Positions 45,106 through 55,321 of a DNA stretch of 64,000 nt are shown here, in pieces; positions within the stretch are counted from its first letter, which is position 1; the number at the start of each line of letters is the position of its first letter. The stretch is from Phoma sp. XZ068 (lineage: Eukaryota > Ascomycota > Dothideomycetes > Pleosporales > Didymellaceae). The stretch lies in NCBI GenBank assembly GCA_004835665.1, contig RBKR01000014.1, positions 1,321,895 through 1,385,894 on the forward strand. Direction: 5' to 3'. Under the pieces are notes generated by a model. It did no database searches, was not told where the DNA came from, and saw only the letters and a list, made by a program, of their open reading frames with translations. The translations under genes and the position numbers were made by a program.

Positions 45106-46758
45106 CTAATCTACAGTACTTTGCGCATCATTATTGCATGTTCGCGCGTTGTGCCCTGCCTCACCACACGTGCCACAGCGTCTTAAAGGCTGAGTGCCAG
45201 GTTCAACACGCGCTCTCTTCTTTGCCTTCTTTCCATCGCTGCGAGCGTTAAACTCCTTTAGAGTAGTTAGCCGCAATCCTTCACTAAACGTTAGTGTCCC
45301 TTCACGCTGGATTCGCTTTCTTTTGTGTGATTTACGGCGTGTAGCGGCCTCATTAGCTGCTTCAAGGTCTGCAACTTGGTTGCGCACCAAAACTAGTGAA
45401 TGCGCTATCATCTCTGCGCCTTTGGTGAGCTGATTAAGGGCATTAACCATTGAAGTTGGCGAGCTGTCAGCGTGTCTCTGAATCCTTTCTCGAATCAGCT
45501 TCGATTGTGACCCAAATTCTAGGGTGTTGCTTGGTGTTCTAGACTCCCACGTACTCTCATCCACAGTAGGTAGTGGTGGAGTACACAACCGCACTTCGAG
45601 CTTTGATATCACAGCCTCTGGGTCAAGTGGGACCAGGCCAGCACCTCTGAATCCTCCCTGTATGTTGCTCTTAGTGATTGAGGCGTCAAAAGCTGCTTTA
45701 AAGCACGGCAAGAACTCAAGTTTAGTGATGCGAGTAATCTTGCTCCGCATTAGCTGCTCAGCTTGGCGGCCATATGCCTTCTTCAGAGAGGCAAAACATC
45801 CCACATCAAGCGGCTGCAGCAGGTGCGACGAGTGTGGAGGCATACACAGAGTGATAATCTTGTGTTCCTCACAGTACTGGTGGAAATCAACCGAGTTGTG
45901 GCTCTCATGGCCGTCCAGAACAAGCAGCCGATAGCTGCCAACAGTGCGCGCCTTGGTGTGCTCATCAAAGTGCTTTAACCACTTAACTCCAAGCTCATTG
46001 TTTGTCCAGCCGTTGTTAGAGACATTAAGAACCCAGTTGTTAGGTATACTAGGCTCTTTGTACCAGGCAGAGAGGTGGTGCTTGCCAGAGAAGATGATAA
46101 AGGGTGGGATGGCCCACCCCTTTGCATTGATGCCCTGGATGATACTAGTCCACTCTCGGTCGCCCTGCTGCACTGTCTTTGGCCTTCCTCGACGCTCAGA
46201 GCCTGTGACAACAGCTCCTGTGGATATAACGCCCATCATAAACCCAGACTCATCGAAGTTGTAGGTGTCGTCATCCAGAATACCATACTTAGCTTTGGTA
46301 TTCTCTACAAGGCGGAACCAGCCCTGAATCACCCCGGGATCCTCACAGAGGGCTCGCTTGTAGTCGTACTTCCGATTGAACTTGACTTTCAGCTCTGGCC
46401 GACGCTTAACAAAGGTGCTAGCCCAGTTCTTGCCAACAGGGGGCTGGTGGCGCTCAGCAAGGAGAGAATTAGCCATATCCTCCACATCAGCAAGCCGGGG
46501 CGAGTATCCTCGCGCGTCCAGCTTTAATACATGCTGGACAATCACCTCCTCTTCAGTGCTTTTCAGCTTCATTGAGTTGGGCTTGCAATCGCGTCGTGGG
46601 GAGGTTCCAGCAAGTCGATCACTAAGCGTGCTTTGAGAGACTTTGTAGATAGCTGCAGCGCGTCGCTGAGACAGTGTCGCGTCTTGTTTAATAGCCTGGA
46701 GGGCAAGCTGTATATCTGCTTCGTTTAAGGGCCTTGTTGCGTTACTGCGTTGAGACAT
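45106..46758 (-). CDS. Fot1/pogo-type transposase
   Basis: 550 residues, no intron, complete. Residues about 10-50 form a Psq/CENP-B-type helix-turn-helix (AAAIYKVSQSTLSDRL). Residues about 65-130 form a second Tc5/CENP-B-type DNA-binding domain. The DDE_1 catalytic core has Asp169 (YNFDESGF), Asp282 (LVLDGHESH) and Asp318 (LLQPLDVGCF); the 35-residue spacing of the last two gives the DD35D signature of pogo/Fot1 enzymes. The C terminus has a basic stretch (KSHKRKRIQ) and a CCHC zinc knuckle (CGTCGEAGHNARTC). The start ATG lies about 20 bp inside the right inverted repeat, so the promoter is within or beside it. It is not RIP-mutated. Confidence 0.93.
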   Translation of the reverse strand: MSQRSNATRPLNEADIQLALQAIKQDATLSQRRAAAIYKVSQSTLSDRLAGTSPRRDCKPNSMKLKSTEEEVIVQHVLKLDARGYSPRLADVEDMANSLLAERHQPPVGKNWASTFVKRRPELKVKFNRKYDYKRALCEDPGVIQGWFRLVENTKAKYGILDDDTYNFDESGFMMGVISTGAVVTGSERRGRPKTVQQGDREWTSIIQGINAKGWAIPPFIIFSGKHHLSAWYKEPSIPNNWVLNVSNNGWTNNELGVKWLKHFDEHTKARTVGSYRLLVLDGHESHNSVDFHQYCEEHKIITLCMPPHSSHLLQPLDVGCFASLKKAYGRQAEQLMRSKITRITKLEFLPCFKAAFDASITKSNIQGGFRGAGLVPLDPEAVISKLEVRLCTPPLPTVDESTWESRTPSNTLEFGSQSKLIRERIQRHADSSPTSMVNALNQLTKGAEMIAHSLVLVRNQVADLEAANEAATRRKSHKRKRIQREGTLTFSEGLRLTTLKEFNARSDGKKAKKRARVEPGTQPLRRCGTCGEAGHNARTCNNDAQSTVD

Positions 46759-46775
46759 TGCAGGTAGAGTGAAGT

Positions 46776-46838
46776 TTGGTGTGGTCTTGGCAAAAGTGAC
46801 CGGCTCGCTCGGGTGACCGGCTCGCCCGTGAGGTACGT
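46776..46838 (-). repeat. Right terminal inverted repeat of the Fot1/pogo element
   Basis: 63 bp, the exact reverse complement of 44977-45039, followed by the TA target duplication. Confidence 0.9.
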
Positions 46839-49800
46839 TAGTATTAGTATATACAGGTATAATACTTAGATTACCTATTTAATAAGTATATATAATTATA
46901 GTTTCTAGGGTACACATGCCCTAAAGATATTCTAAATATATAGATAATTGTTAATAAGGCCTATAAAGAATATTAGTAGCAGCTATATATAAATAAGAAA
47001 TATATATACTATACTAGTAAAAAGAAAGTCTATAGATTTAAACTAGAGTAGTATTTTTTAAGCCTATACTAACTAGCTCCTACTATAAGACTATTAATAC
47101 TATTAGAATAGACTTACTTACTAAACTACTAATCTTTATTAATAGATAAAAATTTATAGTAATATTAGACTTAGAAGTAGAAGGTAGCTATATCTTAGAA
47201 GCTATAGTAAAATAAGCTAGACTCTAGTTATATAGAAAAAAGATTACCTATATCCTTAGAGTAGCTAATAGGCAGTTAATACTAGATAACTTTATAGTTA
47301 CTTATAAGACTAATATACTATTAAAGTTAGAAAACTATAAAGAGGTATTTACCCTTAATATCTTTAGAATAGCTATCTATAATATTATATTAGGAATCCT
47401 CTAGTTATAAAAGTATAACCTAAGAATTAATTAGAAGATATCTAAGCTTTTATTTAGATATAGATATAGTATAACTATATTAAGACCTATATAGTTTATA
47501 ATATAACTAGTAGATAAAAAGAAGATTAGTAATGTCTCTTTAAATAAGATATACTAAGATAGAGTAGTTAACTCTATAGATACTAAACACTCTATAGGTT
47601 ATAAAGTAAGAGTTAAGAAGAAGAATAGTATACCTTCTAATATTCTAGATAAATATAAGAGTTATAAAGAACTCTTTTATAATAAGAAGACTATAAAAGT
47701 ATTACTATAGTATAAACCTTAGAATTATAAGATTAAGCTCTAGAAAGAAAAGATACTAACTTTTAGGCTAATATATAGACTATTAGAAAAGAAACTCTAA
47801 GTACTTTATAAGTATATTAATAAGAACTTTAAAAAGAGATTTATTAGATAATTAGAATTACCTATAGAATACTCTATTCTCTTTATACTAAAGAAAGATA
47901 GTAGTAACTAACTATATATTAACTATTAGAAACTTAATAATATTACTATTAAAAATAGGTACCTATTACTAAATATATCCAAGTTATAAGATTACTTAGC
48001 TAGAGTATAATACTTTACTATACTAGACCTATAAGGAGTATATAACCTTATATATATAAAGGAAGGTAAGAAATAGAAGATAGTATTTAGAACCTATTAT
48101 AGTCTTTATAAGTATATAGTTATACTATTTAGGCTAACTAACGCACTAGCTATATATTAAGAACTAGTTAATAATATATTAAGGGTATACTTAGACAGAA
48201 TAGTAGTAGCTTACCTTAATAATATCTTAGTATACTTAAAGATATTAAGAGAATATATTATATATATAAAAGAAGTTCTTAACTACTTAAGATAAGCAGA
48301 CCTCTAACTTAAACTAGAAAAGTATAAATAGTATAAGGAAGAAGTAGAATTCCTTAGCTATATTATAAAAAGATATAAAGTTAAGATAAGTAAAAAGAAA
48401 ATATAGGTTATTAAAGACTAGCTAACTCTAATAATAGTTAAAGAAATTTAAGAATTCCTTAGATTTATTAACTTTAACTAATACTTTATTAAGAACTACT
48501 CTAAGAAAGCTCTGCTACTTATAAAGCTTATATAAAAAGATATACTATTTTATTAGAAGTAAAAATAGGAAGATATATTCTAATTACTTAAGTAAGTATA
48601 TATTAAGCTACTAATATTAGTTACTTTTAGAAGTAATAAACTACTATAAATTAAAACTAATACTTTAGAATTAGTATTAGGAGTATATATATTATAGAAA
48701 CAAAATAGTAAATAGTACCTAATTACTTACTACTTAAGAAAGTTTTCTAGACTAGAAGAATAATATAATATTTATAATAAGAAACTTATAGTAATTATAA
48801 ATATATTAAAGTACTAGTAAATCTATATAGAAAGCTACTTAGAACTTACTATCTTTATAGACTATAAGAATCTAGTGCACTTTACTATAACTAAAAAGCT
48901 TAATAGCTAATAGGTATAATAGTTAGAATTACTAGGGTAATATAAGTTTAAAATAATATATACTCTAGAAAAGAATAATATAAGAGCTAATATACTAAGT
49001 TAATAATATAATCTTATAGAAGAAAAAATAATTAAGAAATATACTATTCTATAGATATATAGAGATAAATTACTAGGACTATTCTAGTAGCTTAATAATA
49101 TAATATAAGTTTAATAGAAATAATATATACCTATAATAGTACTAAAGAAACTTTAATATTATAATCTAATAAAAATAGATACCTAAGCAACCTAGCTAAT
49201 AAAAATAGCTAGCTACTTAATCTAGCTAGACTAATTAGACCTACTAGTATAGAGGTATCCCTAATAATTTAACTAGTAGATAAAGTAGTAGTACTTACTT
49301 CTTAGTAAGTAAGTAACTAAAGAAAAGCCTATAGCCTAATTTACTTATTTTATAGAATAGGTACTATAGAGTATATAGACTAAGAGCTATATAGCTCCTA
49401 ATTTACTTAAATAGTACTACCCTCTTAAATACTATATTTAAGGAGAGAGTACTATAGCTATAGATAAATACCTCTAGACACTGTCCTTAGAATAGTATAT
49501 TTAACTTAATAATCTACTATTATACTAGTAGTAGAAAAGTATACTTAGTATAGTTACTTATTAAACCTAGCAGCACTAAGTAGAATAGAAGAGTTAGAAT
49601 AGTTAAGGATCTATTATAGTAAGATAGTAGTAAATAATAGTTATTATAATATTAATTTATATTATATATTGTCTGTCTATCTATTGCTTAAGAACTACTA
49701 ATCTAATACTAACTAGACTACTAATTTAAGCTAGTTACTAAGCACTTCTAGTACCTACTATAGTAGCTACCTTATACTCTAGTATAAACCTCCTATCTCT

Positions 49801-50932
49801 AAGAGCTTAGCCCTATTAAGTACTACCTTTAAAGTTATACTCTCCTTATAGTGCCTATCTATATAAGGAAACTTTAAATATCTTTCTCTATAGAGTTTAT
49901 ACTACCTTAGTAAGTAGAGTATTAATAAGGTCTACTCTTAGAATAAGAGTAACCTAGATTAGGTATTTCTAAAGCTTATAGTAACTAAGTTCTAATATAC
50001 CTATATTCTACCTCTTTTATTATTATATAGATAAAAATAGTTAGTATATCCTTCTAGGTCTAGAAGTAGCCTATAAACATCTAAGTTATACTATCTATTT
50101 ATTTATACTATCTATTCTATATATTATAAGATTTATTATTAATAGGGTAGTTACCCTTAGTTATAATATATAAGTAATAAGGTATACCTAACTCCTTATC
50201 TACTATATATACTACTTCCTCTATATCTATTACCTATACTTAGTAGTTCTTAACTATTATAATATTAGCTATATAAGTCTCTCTAAGGTCCTTATTTAAT
50301 TATTATAGATCTATCTTATTTAGTATTAGGTTAATTTCTCCTATAACTATAGGTAAATTATATAGTTCTTAGTAGTAGATAGTATAAGATATTATAGATT
50401 TAAAGACTAGTAGAATATTAGCTAGGAAATAGAATAGCACTCTTCTAAACTTGTTTCTATAGCTAGAGGGTAAAGTAGAGGCACTTTAAAGTTACTAGTA
50501 TACTACTATAAGGTATAAGTAAGATCCTATATTAGAGTTCTCTATTATCTCTCTAACCCAGATGGGTAGGCCAACCATTCCAATGGTTGATTTAGGGGTA
50601 CGGATTTGTTAGGGACCAGGGCTACAGATTTGCCGCGGATATCTTATCATGGGTACGGTTGGTTTTTCTCCCAACTACGGTCGTTCTGCAACAACAGATT
50701 GGATCTGCTTCAAACTTGGACATATGTTTTGCGACAATAACCCGCATTACCTGTGCAAGTTGTAGCGAAATCGGCTTTGTAAATCATGGGGGTAGGGTTT
50801 AATGTTGTGGTTAGGGTTGCGCTAGCGCGCGGACAACAACTGCATCAACACAGCAGAACATCAACACTGTAAACACCAACGCAAGAAAGTAACACACTAA
50901 ATGCACAGCACAGAGCAATTGATTACAGCACA

Positions 50933-52726
50933 CTATGTGCCTGCAAAAGGCTTACAGAGCTCGATCAAGGTAAGCTGGCGCATTGCACGGGCGGCCGCAG
51001 GGCTGTTTGTAGTCCTTTGGGAGGGCGCAGGCTTGACGCTGTGGTTGTCACCATCTTCGCCGTCTTCCAGCTCGCTGTCTTCAATCTCCTCCACTTGCGT
51101 CGCTGATGTCGGCGTGTTTGCCTCGATCGACAGCGTTGCCTTCTCGCTGATGGATCCGCCAGAGATGCCTTCTGAGCCTAGCCAGGCGTCCAAGGCCATG
51201 CTTGCTTTGTGGGCCACCGGATTCGCCTTCGCAACCAACGTGAGCCAGATGTGCCAGAAGGGGATGCGGAGATCGTTCTCGACCCACGAGTTGGAGATGA
51301 TGTCGTGCGGCATCAGGCAGAGCATACCCCAGCCAAGCTGCTTGGCTGCTTCGTACCAGCGGAGCGCTTGGTGCAGCCGCTTCTTGAATCGCTGACGCTG
51401 CTGACGCCCCGACGTAGCGGTGACGGACAGCAGCAGGGCGTCCATGGCCTCGGAGCTGACTTTGCCCCTGCCGCCTCGGTTCTTGGCATCCCTGCTGCGG
51501 GCGACGTCTTGCTCCTTGATCTGGTCCATCCTCTCGGTGTACGCCTTGCCGAGGAAAGCCATGGCCCAGCGGTACTTGATATGGATGATATCCAGCTCCT
51601 GCTCGTAGCGATCGCACAGGCTCCAGGCGGAGGCGAGCGCGCTCTTCGGCACCGTCGAGGCACTGCTCTTCTGCGACAGCGACCAGCGGGTGCGCGAGGA
51701 AGCGGGCGGGCGATCCTCCACGGACTCCTGCGCAAAGGGTGAACCTTGTGTGCGCCAGCTCCGCAGAAAGGCAGCCGCAGAGGCCTGGGAGGTATTATTG
51801 CCGATGGAGCGGGCCTTGTCGAGCATGCCAGAAGCTGTCAGGTAAGGCGCTGGGGCACTGCTGTACAGGTTGTCGCCATCATCGACCGGCTGCTTGAGGA
51901 TCCAAGAGATGAACGGCTCATCCTGCCGCGAGATGGAGGCATAGGCACCGTGTTCCCTGCGAGACGCTGAGTCGGGCGGCGGTACCAACCCAAGGTCCTG
52001 TTTCTTCTGCGCTCGTATGAGCTCCAGCTTCCTGGCGCGCTCCCGCTCAGCACGGCGGTTTTTGTTAGAGACGCTTGTGATCTGGGCGGGTTCCTCCTGT
52101 CCAACCTGTCCATGGACGGGCTCTTTGGGGTCCTCGGCCGCCTCGGGTTCGCAGGGCGGCGCAAGCTGCTCAGGTTCCTCCGCTTCGTCCTCTGCTTCCA
52201 GCGGCGTCGCAGGGCTGGGAGGCTCGGTGGCTTGTCGGAGGCGCTTCAACGGCCGCGCTGAGCTGGATGCAGCAGCACGCTTTGTCGACGGTGGTGGGGA
52301 ATCGCGGGGCCGCTGCGCTGAAGGGGGTTCCTTCTGGAAGCCGTCGCTCGGGCTGCTGGCAAGATCCTGCGCTGCAGAGACCAGCCGGGCCCAAGCATCA
52401 GCAGGCAGCGCGTCCTCGTCGAGCGTCTCCTTCAACAGCCATATCGCCGACAGCGCGGAGTGGGCGACAAAGACAGGCTTGCAGACACTCGTCTCGGCCG
52501 GAATCAGCCAGCCTGCGCTGTGCGGGCGCAATAGAGCATCACGCTGCGAGTCCGAGACAGTGGCCTTGTTCCAAAACAGCTTTCGGTAGTCCAGGTTCGG
52601 CGGGTCGTATGCGAGCCTGTGGGCAAAGCTCGACTCGCTGGCTAGCGGGAAGCTCCGGGGCCCGCCATCGAATTGCTCGGCGGCATCTTCCAACGCGGAG
52701 ATCCAGGGTAGATTAGATGGTGACAT
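50933..52726 (-). CDS. Unrecognised 597-residue nuclear-type protein, copy 1
   Basis: Identical in sequence to the copy at 53315-55108. It begins MSPSNLPWISALEDAAEQ. A conserved-looking N-terminal region (1-135) is followed by a disordered Pro/Ser/Glu-rich stretch (135-225) with a basic cluster (RPLKRLR). Next is a strongly charged helix (NRRAERERARKLELIRAQKK, about 228-247) and a globular, Trp-rich part (350-500) with helices such as ALRWYEAAKQLGWGMLCL. The C terminus is acidic (EEIEDSELEDGEDGD). No signal peptide or membrane segment. I recognise no family. In this copy the divergent helicase gene is missing: upstream of the start, only the first 212 bp shared with the helicase promoter are present before the next repeat unit begins. 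Confidence 0.65.
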   Translation of the reverse strand: MSPSNLPWISALEDAAEQFDGGPRSFPLASESSFAHRLAYDPPNLDYRKLFWNKATVSDSQRDALLRPHSAGWLIPAETSVCKPVFVAHSALSAIWLLKETLDEDALPADAWARLVSAAQDLASSPSDGFQKEPPSAQRPRDSPPPSTKRAAASSSARPLKRLRQATEPPSPATPLEAEDEAEEPEQLAPPCEPEAAEDPKEPVHGQVGQEEPAQITSVSNKNRRAERERARKLELIRAQKKQDLGLVPPPDSASRREHGAYASISRQDEPFISWILKQPVDDGDNLYSSAPAPYLTASGMLDKARSIGNNTSQASAAAFLRSWRTQGSPFAQESVEDRPPASSRTRWSLSQKSSASTVPKSALASAWSLCDRYEQELDIIHIKYRWAMAFLGKAYTERMDQIKEQDVARSRDAKNRGGRGKVSSEAMDALLLSVTATSGRQQRQRFKKRLHQALRWYEAAKQLGWGMLCLMPHDIISNSWVENDLRIPFWHIWLTLVAKANPVAHKASMALDAWLGSEGISGGSISEKATLSIEANTPTSATQVEEIEDSELEDGEDGDNHSVKPAPSQRTTNSPAAARAMRQLTLIELCKPFAGT

Positions 52727-52938
52727 AACTGTTTGTTTGTTGATGTAGGAGATACGGCGGAAGAAGAAGGATGTTCGTTGGGTTCAGCCCCTGACCAGGG
52801 TAACGGACCGAACGGAGATCAGCCCGTACAACATGAGCGGGCGCACAAGCTGGGGTGCGAAACTCAACATAATTCAGAGATAAGAGCAGTCGCCTCAAGG
52901 AAAAAAAACACACACAGAGGCTCGCAGAGGACCGCTAA
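52727..52938 (+). promoter_or_regulatory. Orphan copy of the helicase-side promoter
   Basis: Same sequence as 55109-55320, but followed by the next repeat unit instead of the helicase start codon. Transcripts from it would enter copy 2. Confidence 0.55.
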
Positions 52939-55320
52939 CCCAGATGGGTAGGCCAACCATTCCAATGGTTGATTTAGGGGTACGGATTTGTTAGGGACCA
53001 GGGCTACAGATTTGCCGCGGATATCTTATCATGGGTACGGTTGGTTTTTCTCCCAACTACGGTCGTTCTGCAACAACAGATTGGATCTGCTTCAAACTTG
53101 GACATATGTTTTGCGACAATAACCCGCATTACCTGTGCAAGTTGTAGCGAAATCGGCTTTGTAAATCATGGGGGTAGGGTTTAATGTTGTGGTTAGGGTT
53201 GCGCTAGCGCGCGGACAACAACTGCATCAACACAGCAGAACATCAACACTGTAAACACCAACGCAAGAAAGTAACACACTAAATGCACAGCACAGAGCAA
53301 TTGATTACAGCACACTATGTGCCTGCAAAAGGCTTACAGAGCTCGATCAAGGTAAGCTGGCGCATTGCACGGGCGGCCGCAGGGCTGTTTGTAGTCCTTT
53401 GGGAGGGCGCAGGCTTGACGCTGTGGTTGTCACCATCTTCGCCGTCTTCCAGCTCGCTGTCTTCAATCTCCTCCACTTGCGTCGCTGATGTCGGCGTGTT
53501 TGCCTCGATCGACAGCGTTGCCTTCTCGCTGATGGATCCGCCAGAGATGCCTTCTGAGCCTAGCCAGGCGTCCAAGGCCATGCTTGCTTTGTGGGCCACC
53601 GGATTCGCCTTCGCAACCAACGTGAGCCAGATGTGCCAGAAGGGGATGCGGAGATCGTTCTCGACCCACGAGTTGGAGATGATGTCGTGCGGCATCAGGC
53701 AGAGCATACCCCAGCCAAGCTGCTTGGCTGCTTCGTACCAGCGGAGCGCTTGGTGCAGCCGCTTCTTGAATCGCTGACGCTGCTGACGCCCCGACGTAGC
53801 GGTGACGGACAGCAGCAGGGCGTCCATGGCCTCGGAGCTGACTTTGCCCCTGCCGCCTCGGTTCTTGGCATCCCTGCTGCGGGCGACGTCTTGCTCCTTG
53901 ATCTGGTCCATCCTCTCGGTGTACGCCTTGCCGAGGAAAGCCATGGCCCAGCGGTACTTGATATGGATGATATCCAGCTCCTGCTCGTAGCGATCGCACA
54001 GGCTCCAGGCGGAGGCGAGCGCGCTCTTCGGCACCGTCGAGGCACTGCTCTTCTGCGACAGCGACCAGCGGGTGCGCGAGGAAGCGGGCGGGCGATCCTC
54101 CACGGACTCCTGCGCAAAGGGTGAACCTTGTGTGCGCCAGCTCCGCAGAAAGGCAGCCGCAGAGGCCTGGGAGGTATTATTGCCGATGGAGCGGGCCTTG
54201 TCGAGCATGCCAGAAGCTGTCAGGTAAGGCGCTGGGGCACTGCTGTACAGGTTGTCGCCATCATCGACCGGCTGCTTGAGGATCCAAGAGATGAACGGCT
54301 CATCCTGCCGCGAGATGGAGGCATAGGCACCGTGTTCCCTGCGAGACGCTGAGTCGGGCGGCGGTACCAACCCAAGGTCCTGTTTCTTCTGCGCTCGTAT
54401 GAGCTCCAGCTTCCTGGCGCGCTCCCGCTCAGCACGGCGGTTTTTGTTAGAGACGCTTGTGATCTGGGCGGGTTCCTCCTGTCCAACCTGTCCATGGACG
54501 GGCTCTTTGGGGTCCTCGGCCGCCTCGGGTTCGCAGGGCGGCGCAAGCTGCTCAGGTTCCTCCGCTTCGTCCTCTGCTTCCAGCGGCGTCGCAGGGCTGG
54601 GAGGCTCGGTGGCTTGTCGGAGGCGCTTCAACGGCCGCGCTGAGCTGGATGCAGCAGCACGCTTTGTCGACGGTGGTGGGGAATCGCGGGGCCGCTGCGC
54701 TGAAGGGGGTTCCTTCTGGAAGCCGTCGCTCGGGCTGCTGGCAAGATCCTGCGCTGCAGAGACCAGCCGGGCCCAAGCATCAGCAGGCAGCGCGTCCTCG
54801 TCGAGCGTCTCCTTCAACAGCCATATCGCCGACAGCGCGGAGTGGGCGACAAAGACAGGCTTGCAGACACTCGTCTCGGCCGGAATCAGCCAGCCTGCGC
54901 TGTGCGGGCGCAATAGAGCATCACGCTGCGAGTCCGAGACAGTGGCCTTGTTCCAAAACAGCTTTCGGTAGTCCAGGTTCGGCGGGTCGTATGCGAGCCT
55001 GTGGGCAAAGCTCGACTCGCTGGCTAGCGGGAAGCTCCGGGGCCCGCCATCGAATTGCTCGGCGGCATCTTCCAACGCGGAGATCCAGGGTAGATTAGAT
55101 GGTGACATAACTGTTTGTTTGTTGATGTAGGAGATACGGCGGAAGAAGAAGGATGTTCGTTGGGTTCAGCCCCTGACCAGGGTAACGGACCGAACGGAGA
55201 TCAGCCCGTACAACATGAGCGGGCGCACAAGCTGGGGTGCGAAACTCAACATAATTCAGAGATAAGAGCAGTCGCCTCAAGGAAAAAAAACACACACAGA
55301 GGCTCGCAGAGGACCGCTAA
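52939..55320. repeat. 2,382-bp tandem duplication, copy 2
   Basis: Starts at the CCCAGATGGG motif directly after CCGCTAA and ends with the same CCGCTAA at 55320, two bases before the helicase ATG. The junction text CTAAC is shared between the left flank, the internal junction and the right edge. Confidence 0.92.
53315..55108 (-). CDS. Unrecognised 597-residue protein, copy 2, divergent from the helicase
   Basis: Same protein as copy 1. Here the gene is paired head to head with the telomere-linked helicase; 213 bp separate the two start codons, so they probably share regulation. The charged helix, basic cluster and acidic tail suggest a nuclear or nucleic-acid-associated protein, which is an inference. 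Pairing suggests a functional link with the helicase. Confidence 0.7.
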   Translation of the reverse strand: MSPSNLPWISALEDAAEQFDGGPRSFPLASESSFAHRLAYDPPNLDYRKLFWNKATVSDSQRDALLRPHSAGWLIPAETSVCKPVFVAHSALSAIWLLKETLDEDALPADAWARLVSAAQDLASSPSDGFQKEPPSAQRPRDSPPPSTKRAAASSSARPLKRLRQATEPPSPATPLEAEDEAEEPEQLAPPCEPEAAEDPKEPVHGQVGQEEPAQITSVSNKNRRAERERARKLELIRAQKKQDLGLVPPPDSASRREHGAYASISRQDEPFISWILKQPVDDGDNLYSSAPAPYLTASGMLDKARSIGNNTSQASAAAFLRSWRTQGSPFAQESVEDRPPASSRTRWSLSQKSSASTVPKSALASAWSLCDRYEQELDIIHIKYRWAMAFLGKAYTERMDQIKEQDVARSRDAKNRGGRGKVSSEAMDALLLSVTATSGRQQRQRFKKRLHQALRWYEAAKQLGWGMLCLMPHDIISNSWVENDLRIPFWHIWLTLVAKANPVAHKASMALDAWLGSEGISGGSISEKATLSIEANTPTSATQVEEIEDSELEDGEDGDNHSVKPAPSQRTTNSPAAARAMRQLTLIELCKPFAGT

Positions 55321-55321
55321 C
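55109..55321. promoter_or_regulatory. Bidirectional promoter of the 597-aa gene and the helicase
   Basis: 213 bp between divergent start codons. It contains an A8 tract followed by CACACACA near 55283-55300, about 20 bp before the helicase ATG. No clear TATA box was seen. Confidence 0.55.

Larger units (their letters stand above)
44977..46838 (-). mobile_element. Intact Fot1/pogo-type DNA transposon (Tc1/mariner superfamily)
   Basis: 1,862 bp bounded by 63-bp perfect terminal inverted repeats beginning ACGTACCTCACGGGCGAGCC, and flanked by TA on both sides (44975-44976 and 46839-46840), the target duplication of this superfamily. It encodes one uninterrupted transposase. Its normal GC content inside a RIP-ruined block shows that it inserted after the decay. 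It is the likely autonomous member of a family whose mutated end lies at 42019. Confidence 0.92.
43300..49650 (+). mobile_element. Ty3/gypsy-type LTR retrotransposon relic, RIP-ruined
   Basis: Plus-strand remnants appear in gag-pol order. A CCHC knuckle lies near 44165-44225 with its cysteines turned to other residues (NYYNYSKLGHFTKDYY). Reverse transcriptase lies at about 47880-48550: KLNNITIKNRYLL, YFTILDL-stop-GVYNLIYIKEG, and VVAYLNNILVYLK where the active site is normally YLDD. An RNase H region follows near 48640-48810 (LRKFSRLEE). Stops replace Arg, Gln and Trp codons throughout. The limits are approximate because no LTR pair could be recognised. The DNA transposon at 44977 splits it. 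Confidence 0.75.
41940..50556. repeat. RIP-type AT-rich isochore
   Basis: Apart from the transposon at 44977-46838, this block consists almost wholly of TATA/TTAGTA/CTATA words. C and G are depleted on both strands, and recognisable coding text is riddled with TAA/TAG stops. C-to-T and G-to-A decay of repeats is the signature of repeat-induced point mutation. Both edges are abrupt, at about 41.95 kb and at 50556. Confidence 0.85.
50557..52938. repeat. 2,382-bp tandem duplication, copy 1
   Basis: The unit begins CCCAGATGGG at 50557 and again at 52939. Every open frame in it recurs with the same length exactly 2,382 bp further on. It contains the 597-aa gene and 212 bp upstream of that gene. 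A near-palindrome CAACCATTCCAATGGTTG lies close to its left edge, and TAGGGTTT and GGTTAGGGTT telomere-like motifs lie near 50800-50820. The left junction is with AT-rich DNA, where a shared CTAA leaves the exact boundary ambiguous. Confidence 0.92.

Noticed and set aside
41940..50556. AT-rich block as a centromere
   Set aside because: It lies within 14 kb of a telomere and contains decayed gag-pol text, so RIP of transposons explains it better.
50901..52716. Long plus-strand open frames over the 597-aa gene (and again at 53283-55098)
   Set aside because: They are GC-rich antisense shadows. The minus-strand frame is far longer, begins with an ATG and has protein-like composition.
55115..55321. 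69-codon N-terminal extension of the helicase frame
   Set aside because: It contains no ATG, begins at a TTG and belongs to the duplicated unit; the first ATG (55322) directly precedes the zinc-finger domain.
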